Source: Hemileia vastatrix (taxonomy: Eukaryota > Basidiomycota > Pucciniomycetes > Pucciniales > Zaghouaniaceae). From it: 64,000 nt of DNA. The notes beneath the pieces are model-generated. The model saw only the letters and a program-made list of their open reading frames with translations, had not been told where the DNA came from and did not search any database. The translations under genes and the position numbers were made by a program. Shown in pieces: positions 11,146 through 21,707 of this stretch (position 1 is the first letter of the stretch; each line of letters opens with the position of its first letter). Location: positions 27,801,150 to 27,865,149 of the forward strand of contig JASXTE010000014.1 of assembly GCA_030280995.1 (NCBI GenBank), read 5' to 3'.

Positions 11146-12146
11146 ATGGCTTCTGGTTCCTCTATTCCTGTGGTGACTGTCAGTGGGGGAGATGGTCCTC
11201 CTGCTGTGATGGTCAAGAAGTGTGTAAGGATCAAAACTTGGGATGGTACCAAGTTTAATGGGGAGGATGTCAAGTGGTTTCTAGAGAAGTATTAAACTGC
11301 TGCTGGAGTGGATGGTGCTTCCTACCTGGACATGGTGAAGCAGATTATCTTCTTCATTGGTGATAGGGCAGTGGAGAAGGAGATTGTGGCCATGTCTGGC
11401 TACAAGAAGAGGGATTGGAAGTTATTGTGTAGGGATATGGTAGATAGATGGGGTGTCAGGTTCACTATGGTGGATCTGAACAAGGTTGTCAGTGAATGGC
11501 AATCTTATGGTGGTGTTGGTAACTTGCATAGTTAAAGTAAGTTTCTGCTACAGTTTGATCCTGTGGTGGAATACTTAGTGGAAGTGGAGGAGCTGGCACA
11601 TGAAAATTCTGCCAAGGATGTTTTCTGGTCTGCCCTGGCTAGAGATGTCAGGATGGATGTGTTGAAGGAGCTATCAAGGAAGGACTTGATGAAGACCCTT
11701 TCTAATCGGGACCAGAAGTTGCCTGCCTTGGATAAGGTGAAGGAGGCTTTTGAGGCCCATTTGAAGTTATTGGCTGTGGACACCTATCAGGAGGGGTGTG
11801 CCAAATATGTCAGCAAAGTCAGTGAGGCTTTGGCTGAAGAGAAAGTTAGGGAGAAGAAGGAGGAGAAGAGAATGGTGCAGGTTCCCAAACAGGAGAGGGA
11901 CCCAGTGGTGGAGCAGTTGGCTGATCTCACACAGCAGCTGCATATTTTTGTTCAGGAGGCTAAGAAGGTCAATAGGGCACCTTCTCAGCCTAGAGATTTT
12001 GATAGGAGGGCTGGTAGGAGTGATCCTTGGGTCTGCTCTTATTGCAGCAGGAGAGGGCACAGGTCCAATGATTGTTGGGAATTGAACAGGGATGTGTCTG
12101 AAGGGAAGGTGGAATTTGATGGCAGGGTTTTCAAGTTCCCTGACGG
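11146..12146 (+). pseudogene. Element A gag, N-terminal and central part
   Basis: The frame starts MASGSSIPVV, then VRIKTWDGTKF, DGASYLDMVKQ, RDWKLL, MVDRWGVRFTMVDLNK, LSRKDLMKTL and the zinc knuckle CSYCSRRGHRSNDC. In-frame stops occur near 11293 and 11533. It ends at FPDG, where element H inserted; coding resumes at 25133 with SFVKPSEGQ. Capsid role is inferred from family position and the zinc knuckle. Confidence 0.9.
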
Positions 12147-13298
12147 TGTGGTAGCCTAAAGTTTAGTACGGCACCTAAGTATGTAAATGGAGTTATCACG
12201 GCATGCAAGATTGGTGTTATTATTTTTTATAAAAGGGTTTTATTTAATTTATTGGAGTTTAAAATATGAAGGAATTGGTCACGAGCGAATGCCTACACAA
12301 ATACAATTTATTTTACGGAGAAAACTTATTTTTACGGTCTGAAAATTTATAAGTATCAAGTCGAGTTACTCAAGAACCTTGGGAAATTTTCCCAGAAATT
12401 TTACTATTTTTCTTAAATTTTTAAATGAATTTTAAAGTTTTATAGAAATATTTACGTTTTTCAAAAATTACTTAACTTTGATGAATTTTCACGGGGTAAT
12501 TAGAGCTGCGCAGACTACGAAAATTAGTTTGGTAGGTAAAGGGGAAGTAGCTCTATTATGTGTAATTTTTCTAGATTTTTTATTATGGTTTTAAGGTTCT
12601 AAATTGAGTCCGGAAGTCCGGACGGACTCCGTTTCGACTCCGTACGGACTCCGTACGGACTCCGTACGGACTCCGTTCCGGCTCCGTACGGACTCCGTAC
12701 GGGCTCCGGATTGACTCTGGAAGAGCTCTGGAGGGGAAAACTTAGGCACATGACTAGGAATACTTAAGCGCTTCTCAAACTCGAAATTGAGAAGGGGGAC
12801 ACATCATACAGCTTAATCTTTAACCACCACAGTCTCATTTTTTATTACTCAACAAATTAAATAAATTGTAATACCCTTATAACATTATATTTTATATATA
12901 ACATTTTAGAAATACTACTCAACAATTTAAATCACACTTCATACAGGGTATCTTTAGAAAGGTCTTCATCGCTGGGACTTGATTATTGCTGTCTCATATA
13001 AATTTAAAATATTATAAAAACATAAAAGTCAATCTTTTCAGATCTTTCACTGGTACACCTTAATTGTTGTTATCAGTATTTCTTTTCTCAACAGCCACTT
13101 TCTTTTAATCTCAATAAGCGTTAAATATTTTAGAGTTTCATTATTTTCATCAATCAGATCCAAGTAGATTGGTTAGCTTAGTGATTTAGAATTCCCATTT
13201 GTTATTTTTATTGGAAGGACGGGGTTTTCAGCTAAATCCACATATCTCCTCCGGATTCTGCTTACAGCAAGGCGACTGTAAGAGTTTACCTTACCATA
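12147..13298 (+). repeat. LTR H1 (5' LTR of element H)
   Basis: 1152 bp, TGTGGTAGCC to TTACCATA. It is 22 bp shorter than LTR H2 because the internal CCG/CGG array is shorter. Confidence 0.95.
12608..12711 (+). repeat. CCG/CGG triplet array in LTR H1
   Basis: A GC-rich tandem array with an 11-bp unit of the type ACTCCGTACGG, repeated about eight times with variants. It creates many CCGTACGG (everted, N2) and CGGACTCCG (inverted, N3) arrangements, typical targets of Zn2Cys6 proteins. It stands out against the AT-rich LTR. Confidence 0.8.
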
Positions 13299-13300
13299 GT

Positions 13301-13317
13301 TGGTGCCCAACGTGGGG
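13301..13317 (+). promoter_or_regulatory. Primer-binding site of element H
   Basis: TGGTGCCCAACGTGGGG, two bases after the LTR, one base different from the tRNA-Lys(CUU) complement seen in A. Confidence 0.85.
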
Positions 13318-13477
13318 TTTCGATTTCTCTAGCTTTCTTTAAAAAGACTTACTTGGATCAAGAACGTTATTAGCCTGCAAGAGGCTTATTTTCTGGAACT
13401 CTAATTGGATTTTTGTTATTGGCCTGCAAGAGGCTTGTTATTTTATCGATTGTTAACGCTTTTCATTACTTATTGGG
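13318..13477 (+). other. Leader of element H with two stem-loops
   Basis: AGCCT-GCAAG-AGGCT (13372-13386) and GCCT-GCAAG-AGGC (13422-13434) repeat the same loop. They sit between PBS and gag start, where packaging or dimerisation signals are expected. Confidence 0.45.
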
Positions 13478-15106
13478 ATGTCTTCTTCTGCTGTTGCTTC
13501 TGGATCTTCTAACCCTCTTACTCCCTCAGTTAGAATTGTTTCTTGGGATGGCCCAAAGTTTGATGGGGAGGAGGTTAAATGGTTCATTAGCAGGTATGAA
13601 GCTGCTGCTGCTGTTGATGGTGCTTCTCATGTGGATATGGTGAAGCAAGTTAGATTTTTTATTGCCGATAGGGAGGTGGAAAAAGAGGTTATTGCTATGC
13701 AGGCATTCAAGGACAAGGATTGGGTTAAGCTTTCTAAAGCTATGGTTGATAGATGGGGTGTTAGGTTTACTATGATGGACCTCAATAAAATTGTTGGAGA
13801 CTGGCAAGCAAAAGGTGGTGTTTCTTCTATGGCTGACTTCAAAAAGCTCTGTGTTCAGTTTGATGAAGTGGTGGAATATCTCATACTGGTGGACGAGTTA
13901 GTGCATGAGAACCAAGCAAAAGATTTGTTTTGGTCAGCATGCAGCAGGGATATTCGTATGGACGTCTTGAAGGATCTTTCAAGAAAAGATTTGATGAAGG
14001 AACTGCCTAATGGTGAGCAGAAACTGCCGGCTCTGGAGGTTATCAAAGAGAACATTCAGGCCCATCTCAAGTTATTGGCGTTGGACAAATATCAAGAGTC
14101 ATGCACTCAATATGTTAGCAAGGTTAGCGAAGTTTTGGCCGAAAATAACGATATTATGGTCAAAGCCCAGGAGGCCAAGAAGGCTCAAATGGGATTACCT
14201 GCTGCTAAAGTTGAGGGTAATGTGGATAATAAGATGGTCGATCACCTGGCCGATTTAACTAAACAATTAAAAATATTTGTTCAAGAAACCCAGAAGGCCA
14301 ATAAGGCCCCAATCGCTTCTTTGTCGACGTCGACTTCTTATCAGTCTAGAGGTTATGAACGTCGAAATTATAATGGCAATAACAACGGTAACCGCTTCCC
14401 AGGCAATGGGAGAAATGGTGGGAATGGTGGTAGTAATTATAGAGGTGGCTATGATGAGCCAAAGGTGTGCTCCTATTGTAATAGGAGAGGGCACAGAGCA
14501 ACAGTTTGTTTTGCTCTTGATAAGGATATGGATGCTGGGCGAGTTTTATTCGATGGTAAAGTTTATAAATTTCCCGATGGTTCGTTCATCAAGCCCAGTG
14601 ATGGACAGTCTCCTTCTGATTTGGTCAGAAGAAGTTTAACGGCTGAAAGGAGAGCCAGATTTGAAGAGGTGACGGATGAAGATGTTAATGCCAAGAGTGG
14701 CAAAAATGGTAATGGTAATGGTGGTAAAGCTGACAAGGGCAAGGAGAAAGAGGTCAGTAAAGCCACATTTTCTACTTCTTTTGGTGGTTTAGAGCTGGCG
14801 ACGGTTGCCCAGGTGGAGGGTAGCTGTATGGCTGGCGAATACAATGTTAATGCTGCTAGAAGAGCAGCCGCTACTAAGGCAAAAAGTAGCATTCAGAGCC
14901 AATTGAGGGCTAATCCTGGCAAGGCCAATAACAAAGTGAACCCTTACTCTAAGGACAAGAATTCTAGTGCTCAAACTGCCGCCAACAAATTGAACCCTTA
15001 CTCTAAGGACGAATTATATAAAATGCAGAAGGGGATTGCTGATATGGGGCCCCCTAGTTATGGCAAGTTTGATTTAAATGGTGAGCCTATGCCAGAGGAT
15101 GATTAG
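13478..15106 (+). CDS. gag: Element H gag (capsid and nucleocapsid)
   Basis: 542 codons starting MSSSAVASG. The order is PSVRIVSWDGPKF; a helical capsid-like region with DGASHVDMVKQ, MVDRWGVRFTMMDLNK and FWSACSRDIRMD; a Q/K-rich helix; an Asn/Gly-rich linker (about residues 295-325); and the zinc knuckle CSYCNRRGHRATVC near residue 330. The start has similar ATGs in A and C. The frame ends at an amber codon 15104-15106 in PMPEDD*DSEEDVPL. A and C have sense codons there, so TAG is probably a private mutation, although readthrough cannot be excluded. The downstream sequence stays in the same frame. Confidence 0.9.
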   Translation: MSSSAVASGSSNPLTPSVRIVSWDGPKFDGEEVKWFISRYEAAAAVDGASHVDMVKQVRFFIADREVEKEVIAMQAFKDKDWVKLSKAMVDRWGVRFTMMDLNKIVGDWQAKGGVSSMADFKKLCVQFDEVVEYLILVDELVHENQAKDLFWSACSRDIRMDVLKDLSRKDLMKELPNGEQKLPALEVIKENIQAHLKLLALDKYQESCTQYVSKVSEVLAENNDIMVKAQEAKKAQMGLPAAKVEGNVDNKMVDHLADLTKQLKIFVQETQKANKAPIASLSTSTSYQSRGYERRNYNGNNNGNRFPGNGRNGGNGGSNYRGGYDEPKVCSYCNRRGHRATVCFALDKDMDAGRVLFDGKVYKFPDGSFIKPSDGQSPSDLVRRSLTAERRARFEEVTDEDVNAKSGKNGNGNGGKADKGKEKEVSKATFSTSFGGLELATVAQVEGSCMAGEYNVNAARRAAATKAKSSIQSQLRANPGKANNKVNPYSKDKNSSAQTAANKLNPYSKDELYKMQKGIADMGPPSYGKFDLNGEPMPEDD

Positions 15107-16066
15107 GATTCTGAGGAGGACGTACCGTTGGCGTCTCTACCCAGACCAAGTTTTAGCGGTCCCATCCCAATGGAGGGTGTAAGAAGGACTAGCGATGGAT
15201 CAGGATTAGTGCAAGAAGCTGGTGACGGAGTTAGGGTTATAGAAAGTGAAGATGGCTCGGTTGGACCTCAAGAGGTACCCAGGGCCAAGGTTGTTAAATC
15301 AAAGGTCCAGTATGAGCGGCCAGTAGTTTCTGGTCAAGCTAATGCGATGGACGCAGTTTTGAATAGGGTGAATCAACTTCAGATTCCCTTATCTTTGGGG
15401 GAGTTATTTACGATTAGTCCGGCACTTGCTGAAAAGCAAAAGAAGCATTTGACGAGGCGTCGGGTTTCCACTGGAGAGGTGGAATATATTTGTGAAAATG
15501 CTGAAAAGTTTGGGGAAGATGTAGATACACATTTTTCCGCTCCCCTGGGTTACCTGGTGGTAACTCTAAATGGTAAAGAAGTAAAGGCCTTGGTCGATTC
15601 AGGGTCTCAAATTAATTTAATTTCATTGGAGCAAGCGACAAGTATAGGCTTGCCAATTAAAAGTGGAACTGGGGGAAACCTCAGAGGTATTGGAGGGCAT
15701 GCAACAGAGCTAATGGGTACAGCTGAGCATGTCAGGTTAGGCATTGGTGGATCTGTTGGTAAGGTTCACTTTTATGTGGCCAGAGGAGCAGTCAAAACTG
15801 TTCTTGGTGGTCCTTTTTTGATGGATTTTGAGGCCAGGATAGGGTATCAAGCTGGCATGGGGATTAGTTTGGAGATCACTGGTGAAGATATGCGGAGGTT
15901 ACATATGCGGTTAGCGCCTCCTGGAGATGAAGGTTGGGAAACACGGCCAGGGATTACTACTCTGTGCCAGTGTTGTGTTTGCACCAAGAAGCGGCATATA
16001 AAACGGACGGCTTCTGGTGAATTATGTTTGTTGGAAAGGGATGAATGCCCTCATTTTTTGGGGTAG
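15107..16066 (+). CDS. pro: Element H protease segment of gag-pro
   Basis: Continues the gag frame after the amber codon: DVPLASLPRP, a conserved RPVVSGQ block, then the retropepsin-like site ALVDSGSQINLIS near codon 706 of the joined frame, ILGG-like VLGGPFLMDFEARIGY, and a Cys-rich end (LCQCCVCTKK). It cleaves the polyprotein by family analogy. It ends at TAG 16064-16066 just after the slippery site. Without the amber codon, gag-pro would be one protein of about 862 residues. Confidence 0.85.
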   Translation, partial: DSEEDVPLASLPRPSFSGPIPMEGVRRTSDGSGLVQEAGDGVRVIESEDGSVGPQEVPRAKVVKSKVQYERPVVSGQANAMDAVLNRVNQLQIPLSLGELFTISPALAEKQKKHLTRRRVSTGEVEYICENAEKFGEDVDTHFSAPLGYLVVTLNGKEVKALVDSGSQINLISLEQATSIGLPIKSGTGGNLRGIGGHATELMGTAEHVRLGIGGSVGKVHFYVARGAVKTVLGGPFLMDFEARIGYQAGMGISLEITGEDMRRLHMRLAPPGDEGWETRPGITTLCQCCVCTKKRHIKRTASGELCLLERDECPHFLG

Positions 16067-19000
16067 CAGGGGCTGATCGCTCAAATGTTGTAATCTCTCC
16101 TCAGGATGAGATCCCGGATTGCAATAGGTCAGCTCACTTGGAGATAATTCAAGTGGATTCTCAATTATTTTCTGTTAATATTACTTTGGAGTGCAAATAC
16201 GTTTTGGACTTTTCTATATGTTTATTGGATTTACCCGGTTTTTCTATTAAATTTAAAAATGGTAAAAAAGGCAAAATGGGCCAAATTAGGTTGGATAAAA
16301 ATTGGAAGGGTATGTTTATGGACCTCCAGCAAGAGGGTAAACTGCGAAAATCGTATCAAAACCCGATTAAAAATCTTAGTATAATTAAAACACAAAAAAA
16401 TAATTTTTGTGAAAATGTTATTCCGGACCTCCAGCAAGAGGGTAAACTGCAATTAACTCGTCAAAACTCAATAAAAAATCTCAGTATAATTAAAACACAA
16501 AAAAATAATTTTTGTGAAAATTCAATTCCGGTTCTCCAGCAAGAGGTTAAACTGCCAACTTTCTTTACGGGTGATTTACTGTTGGATAAGGGAAGCAAAG
16601 GTGTTGGAAAATCTGTTTATAAATTAGACGAGGGAAAGGAGAAAAGGGTAAAATTTAAAAATGAAATAAAATATTTTTCTAATTTTTCTTATTCCGATTC
16701 TGACGATGAAGAAGATTCATTTAATGAAAGTTTTAATGGCGATGTTTTACCTCAAGCTTATTTAGATGTGGACGCAGCTAAATATAAGAAAGTAGCAAAT
16801 AAAGTTCGACCTATTAATGAACCGCTACCTGCTGAATTAAATCCACCTTTGAGAAGACCAAGGTTATCAAGAGATCCTTATGAAAGTCCCTTGGTAAAGA
16901 ATCCGCCTGAATTTTCTGAGACGTCAAGAATCACTTTTGAGAGACTGGGTGTTGTTAATTTTGGACCTGATGGTTGGTTGTCTGGAGAAGAGAAGAAGTT
17001 GTTGTTGGATGTGATGGTCAAGCGAGAGAAGGCCATTGCTTTTGTAGAAGAGGAGAGGGGTGTGTTGAAGAATTCCTATGGGGAGCCTTACAAGATTCCT
17101 GTTGTATGTCATGAACCGTGGCAGCAGAAACCGATTCCTATTCCAGCTGCATTAAAAGAAGCTTATATCGAAGTTGTCAGAGAACGGATACGCACTGGAC
17201 TTTATGAGCAATCAACGTCAAGTTATTCTAGTCCGGTATTTTGTATCAAGAAACCGAATGGCAAGCTTAGAGTTGTTCATGATCTTAGGGAATTAAATAG
17301 GGTTACAATAAAGGATGCTGGGATACCACCTAGTGCTGAGGAATTTGTTGAAGCGTTTGCAGGGAGAGTGTGCTATGGTTTGGGAGATATTATGGGTGGA
17401 TATGATGAGAGAGAGTTACATCCGGACTCAAGGCCTCTCACTACATTCGATACACCACTTGGACGTTTACAGTTAACAAGATTACCTCAAGGAGCAACAA
17501 ATTCGGTTGCAGTTTATCAAGCTCAGATGGCTTGGATCCTTCAAGATGAAATTCCACAATATGCTGGAATCTTTATAGATGATGGAGGAATTAAGGGACC
17601 AACAACCGACTATGATAACCAGGTGTTGGAAGAGAATGCCGGGATACGCAAATTCATTTGGGAGTTTGCAATTACTTTAGAAAGAATCTTGTTTCGAATT
17701 GAAGAGGCTGGTTTAACTATTTCAGGTTCAAAATTTTCATGTTGTGTGCCAGCCTTAGAAATATTAGGCCATGTGGTATGTAGAGAGGGTAGGATTATGT
17801 CCAAGAAGAAAGTTAACAAAATTCAGTCCTGGCCAAGACCCAAGAATACAACCGAAGTTAGAGGGTTTTTGGGCATTTGCGTATATGTTAGAATGTTTAT
17901 CAAGGACTTTTCTTCATTGGCAGCTCCATTGAGACGGTTAACGAGAAAGGATGCAGACTGGGAGTGGGATGAAGAGTGTGAGAAGGCGTTTGTGAAGTTG
18001 AAGGAGGTTGTGGGGAAGGATTTAGTCCTGCACAAGTTGGATTATGGAAAAGATGCTGGCAGAATCTATTTAGCAGTCGATTCAAGTCAGGTTGCAGCTG
18101 GGGCGGTTTTGTCTCAGATGGATAAAGCTGGTTACATCAGGCCAGTTAGGTATGAATCTGTTGTATTTACTGAGGTTGAATCAAGATATTCTCAACTAAA
18201 ATTGGAATTATGTGGTGTGGCAAAAATACTGAAGAAACTTCAGCATATTTTGTGGGGGCAACATTTTGAGTTGCAAGTGGATGCGAAAGCGTTAATCCAG
18301 ATGATTAATTCCCCAAGTTTACCGAACGCACCCATGACGAGATGGGTAGCTTTTATTCAACATTTTTCATTTGATTTAGTTCATAAGCCTGGCAAAACTT
18401 TTACTATGCCAGATGTTTTATCAAGGAGACCACCCACTGAAGAAGATTCAGACTCAGAAGAGTTCGATGAAGATATACCTATTATCAAAGCCAGCACTAA
18501 AGGAGCTGAAGACTTTCCATACCTCCCCCATGAGGTTAAACTGGAAGGACTATTGTGTTTAGATTATGATGATGATGACCTCCACCAAGAGGATAAACTG
18601 GAAAATAGTTTTTATGTTAATAAAGGTGTTGGAAAAGGTGTAGATAAATTCGGCAGAGAGGAGGTAGATGAAGATGTGGTGTATGTAGAGGAAAATGGAT
18701 TGGTAGTGTGGGATAGTAGTAAATTAAGGAATGGTGTATATGTTGGAGAATTAGAGAATTTAAATAAAAAGGTGGATAAAGAGAAAGAGGTATTTTCAAA
18801 TACGGTTTTCGAAGGATCCAAAGGTTCAGATGAAAAACGTCGACATAGCTCGATTAAAGATTTATTTAGGGGTCAACGATTATTGGCTCATTCCTGTGCA
18901 GGTGATATTGGTGATAGAGAAGTCCCTATTGATGTTATATTAATCGATTTTCAAGATGAAGTCTGGGGTCAGACTGGTTTTTATTTTTTGTTAGTCAAAT

Positions 19001-20259
19001 ATTTGTTGACTTTAGAGAGGCCAGAAGAGTGTGAAGACGATGAATGGGTGGCTATCAAGAGGAAGTCATCTACGTTTTACCTATCCGGTCGACGTTTAAT
19101 GAAGAGGAGGTATCCAAATCCTCAAGTAGTTATAACTCAACAGAAGGGGCAAGAATTAGTTTTGAAATCACTGCATGAAGATCTCGGGCATAGAGGCGTT
19201 GGAGAAACATTTAGAAGAATTTCTGATCGATTTTGGTGGCCTGGCATGAAGATGGCTGTTAAACAGTGGGTTCAGTCATGCGAAGAATGTCAAAGACGAA
19301 GTTATTTAAGGCCAAAAGAACCTGGACACGCAACTGGTGAATATACACTCTTTGGGAGAGTTAGTTTAGATGCCGTTCATATAAAAGAGGGACGGTATAA
19401 ATATTTAATTGTGGCCAGAGATGATTTATCTGGTTGGGTAGAGGCAGCGCCTCTTATTAATTTAACTGCCAAAAATGTGGCAGAATTTTTTTTGAATAAT
19501 TGGGTGTATCGATATGGAGTGATGAAATTGGTGACGGTAGATGGAGGTCCTGAATTTGGGACAGAGTTTAAAGAGGCCGTATTGAAAGTTGGATCAAAGG
19601 TTAGGGTAGCAACCCCATATTATCCTGAAGCTGAAGGCATGGTTGAAAGAGGGCATCAAGTTATTAAGGATGCTTTAGTTGAAATGTGTGGGACAAGTGC
19701 TGAAAAGTGGAGGCACTATTTACCTTTAGTTTTATTTGCTGATCGAATCACTGCCAAAAGGACGACCGGATTTTCACCTTATGAACTTGTTTTTGGACAG
19801 AAAGCAGTTTTACCGGTTGATTTAGAAGCTGAATCATATCTTGGAGTTGACTGGGACACGGTCAAAACTACTGAAGAATTATTGTGTGCAAGAATGATGC
19901 AGCTAGAAAAGAAAGAAGAATATTTAGAAAAGGCATATTCGCGGATGATGAACATCCGAAATCAATCAGTTAGATATTGGGATGAGCGGTTGGCACATCG
20001 ATTAAGGAAACCTTTGAACCCAGGAGATATGGTCCTGGTGTATAATAGGAGTTTGGAAAGTCAGTGGGGAAAAATGTTTGCAGATAGGTGGAATGGACCG
20101 TATAAAATCAAGGAGCAAGTTTCCGGCGGTTCATATGTGCTAGAAGAGTTGGATGGAGTAGTATTAAAGAAGAGGGTAGCGGCCGATCAAGTGAAACGGT
20201 TCTATCCTAGAGGCACCAGGAGTGCCGAAGTCTTCCTCCGCAATGAGGATAAACTATGA
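16045..20259 (+). CDS. pol: Element H pol: RT, RNase H, integrase (-1 frame)
   Basis: 1404 open codons overlapping the end of gag-pro by 22 nt in the -1 frame. An N-terminal linker holds tandem repeats. RT spans about residues 385-620, with KLRVVHDLRELN, LPQGATNS and the catalytic motif FIDD near 511 (F where most Ty3 elements have Y). RNase H is near 675 (LAVDSSQVAAGAVLSQ). The integrase zinc end (HEDLGHRG, CEECQRR) lies at about 1042-1090 and the catalytic D, D and E near 1109 (LDAVHI), 1166 (VDGGPEFG) and 1197 (EAEGMVERGH). There is no chromodomain. The C-terminus FLRNEDKL is the first unit of a hairpin minisatellite. Translation needs a -1 frameshift; the in-frame ATG at 16045 is an unlikely start. 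Confidence 0.92.
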   Translation: MPSFFGVAGADRSNVVISPQDEIPDCNRSAHLEIIQVDSQLFSVNITLECKYVLDFSICLLDLPGFSIKFKNGKKGKMGQIRLDKNWKGMFMDLQQEGKLRKSYQNPIKNLSIIKTQKNNFCENVIPDLQQEGKLQLTRQNSIKNLSIIKTQKNNFCENSIPVLQQEVKLPTFFTGDLLLDKGSKGVGKSVYKLDEGKEKRVKFKNEIKYFSNFSYSDSDDEEDSFNESFNGDVLPQAYLDVDAAKYKKVANKVRPINEPLPAELNPPLRRPRLSRDPYESPLVKNPPEFSETSRITFERLGVVNFGPDGWLSGEEKKLLLDVMVKREKAIAFVEEERGVLKNSYGEPYKIPVVCHEPWQQKPIPIPAALKEAYIEVVRERIRTGLYEQSTSSYSSPVFCIKKPNGKLRVVHDLRELNRVTIKDAGIPPSAEEFVEAFAGRVCYGLGDIMGGYDERELHPDSRPLTTFDTPLGRLQLTRLPQGATNSVAVYQAQMAWILQDEIPQYAGIFIDDGGIKGPTTDYDNQVLEENAGIRKFIWEFAITLERILFRIEEAGLTISGSKFSCCVPALEILGHVVCREGRIMSKKKVNKIQSWPRPKNTTEVRGFLGICVYVRMFIKDFSSLAAPLRRLTRKDADWEWDEECEKAFVKLKEVVGKDLVLHKLDYGKDAGRIYLAVDSSQVAAGAVLSQMDKAGYIRPVRYESVVFTEVESRYSQLKLELCGVAKILKKLQHILWGQHFELQVDAKALIQMINSPSLPNAPMTRWVAFIQHFSFDLVHKPGKTFTMPDVLSRRPPTEEDSDSEEFDEDIPIIKASTKGAEDFPYLPHEVKLEGLLCLDYDDDDLHQEDKLENSFYVNKGVGKGVDKFGREEVDEDVVYVEENGLVVWDSSKLRNGVYVGELENLNKKVDKEKEVFSNTVFEGSKGSDEKRRHSSIKDLFRGQRLLAHSCAGDIGDREVPIDVILIDFQDEVWGQTGFYFLLVKYLLTLERPEECEDDEWVAIKRKSSTFYLSGRRLMKRRYPNPQVVITQQKGQELVLKSLHEDLGHRGVGETFRRISDRFWWPGMKMAVKQWVQSCEECQRRSYLRPKEPGHATGEYTLFGRVSLDAVHIKEGRYKYLIVARDDLSGWVEAAPLINLTAKNVAEFFLNNWVYRYGVMKLVTVDGGPEFGTEFKEAVLKVGSKVRVATPYYPEAEGMVERGHQVIKDALVEMCGTSAEKWRHYLPLVLFADRITAKRTTGFSPYELVFGQKAVLPVDLEAESYLGVDWDTVKTTEELLCARMMQLEKKEEYLEKAYSRMMNIRNQSVRYWDERLAHRLRKPLNPGDMVLVYNRSLESQWGKMFADRWNGPYKIKEQVSGGSYVLEELDGVVLKKRVAADQVKRFYPRGTRSAEVFLRNEDKL
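16054..16060 (+). promoter_or_regulatory. -1 frameshift slippery site of element H
   Basis: T TTT TTG in the gag-pro frame, one codon before its TAG. The same position in C and A is T TTT TTA. All three continue in the -1 frame into homologous sequence (GADRS, RADQS, RADHP then SPQ). Confidence 0.8.
16318..16570 (+). repeat. In-frame tandem repeat with hairpins in H pol linker
   Basis: Two and a half copies of a ~108-bp unit encode DLQQEGKL ... KNLSIIKTQKNNFCEN. Each unit begins with the CCTC-CAGCAA-GAGG hairpin (16323, 16428, 16532) followed by TAAACTGC. Confidence 0.8.
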
Positions 20260-20590
20260 TATTGATGAAACTTTATGGATTCCTCCGCAATGAGGATAAA
20301 CTATGACATTTATGAAATTATATGGATTCCTCCGCAATGAGGATAAACTATGATATTGATGAAACTTTATGGATTCCTCCGCAATGAGGATAAACTATGA
20401 CATTTATGAAATTATATGGATTCCTCCGCAATGAGGATAAACTATGATATCAATGAAACTTTATGGATTCCTCCGCAATGAGGATAAACTATGAAATTTC
20501 TTAAATTTTATCAACTCCGAAATGAGGATAAACTACAATTTTAAATGACATTTATCAAATTTTATACCTCCGCAACGAGGATAAACTATC
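20235..20590 (+). repeat. 47-bp hairpin minisatellite at the end of H pol
   Basis: Six regular units start at 20235, 20282, 20329, 20376, 20423 and 20470, each CCTC-CGCAAT-GAGG-ATAAACTA. Spacers alternate between two versions, giving a 94-bp higher-order repeat. Two decayed units follow near 20514 and 20567. The first unit codes for the last residues of pol. Confidence 0.9.
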
Positions 20591-21260
20591 TTCTTTTTTT
20601 ATCAAAATACTTTACTATCGTTACACTGTATATGGTCAACGAAACTATGATGAAACTTAACGAAATTCAAGAAGACCTTCTTTGAAATTTTCAAAATTAA
20701 AAATTCTTAAAATATGGGTGAAGATAGTGTTGGAAAAATTTTAAAATTTATTGGAAGAAGTGTTCACAGGGGAACCTTCTTAATTTAATATTGGCAAGTG
20801 TGGGGGTAATTGATGGGCTGGCTGCTCTATACACAATTACCCCATAATGTTCGTTTCCAAAATTTTCCCTGTTTCTAGTTGAATCCTGGCTTTGTCTTTT
20901 AATTTTAGGAAGTCCACTAAGACTATAAACTGGAACGAATCAAGAGACACCGCTCTCAACGCCGGATTCAAGATTTTTTTTTATATTTTATTTTGTTTTT
21001 GATTTTTTATGTTAGATTGTGATTTCTTTTCTTTAATATATATGTTATGAATTATTGTAAAGGTGATGCTCACTGGTGGTCTCTAATCATTTTTATAAAT
21101 TGGAGGGAGCCCACCCAGTGATCATCATTATAAAAATTATCTTCTAAAAACTTTCATTTATTTTCTTTTCTTTTCAATTTCTCAAAATTGTGTAACCACA
21201 TCAAGTTGCACTTGGATGTGGGTATGATGTCGAGGGTACGGCTCATCAAATGGCCGGGGG
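20591..21260 (+). other. Structured 3' region of element H
   Basis: Contains single copies of hairpins also present in A and C: GGGGTAATTG...CAATTACCCC at 20803-20843; AGTC-N6-GACT plus ATAAACTGG at 20911-20933; TCACTGG...CCAGTGA at about 21069-21120; CCACATC...GATGTGG at 21196-21221. No open frame spans it. Confidence 0.7.
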
Positions 21261-21564
21261 GCATCTTTTAAAATTTTATTTTAAAATTTATTTTTTTATT
21301 ACTTTTTTTATCTTTCTTTTCACATTCGTTTATCTTTCTTTAAAAATTAAATTTTAACTTTTATTTCAAAACTATCTTTTCTAAAATCTTTTATTTTAAA
21401 TTTAAAAATCATAAAAAAAATAAAAATAAAAAAAAAATAATAAAAAAAATAATAAAAAAAAAAAAAAATAAATAAAAATAAAAAAATTAAAATTAAAATA
21501 AAAAAAAATAAAATAAAAATTAAAAAAAAAAAAAAAATAATATATAATAAAAAAAAATAAAAAA

Positions 21565-21607
<43 letters not shown>

Positions 21608-21707
21608 ATAATAATAATAAAAGGTATTTTAGTTTTAGGTAGTTTAGATGTTTATATTTTATTTTTCAAACATTATTTAAGAAAGCTACATACCAGGAAG
21701 AGCACCA
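21261..21707. other. A-rich low-complexity spacer between convergent genes of H
   Basis: T-rich, then almost pure A with AAT and AAAT runs (about 21400-21622). It separates pol from the antisense gene, as the purine-rich spacer does in D. No gene seen. Confidence 0.7.

Noticed and set aside
12605..12715. CGG array as a host CpG-island promoter
   Set aside because: It is confined to the LTR, repeated in both LTRs, and built of short tandem units.
16045..16047. ATG as an independent start for H pol
   Set aside because: A and C lack a start at this point and keep the slippery site, so frameshifting explains pol expression better.
20235..20590. CRISPR-like array of regular units
   Set aside because: Spacers are not unique: they alternate between two versions, the organism is eukaryotic, and no cas genes are present. 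It is a minisatellite.
21400..21622. A-rich tract as an origin or a poly(A) tail of a non-LTR element
   Set aside because: No LINE/SINE sequence precedes it and it lies at a fixed place inside element H.
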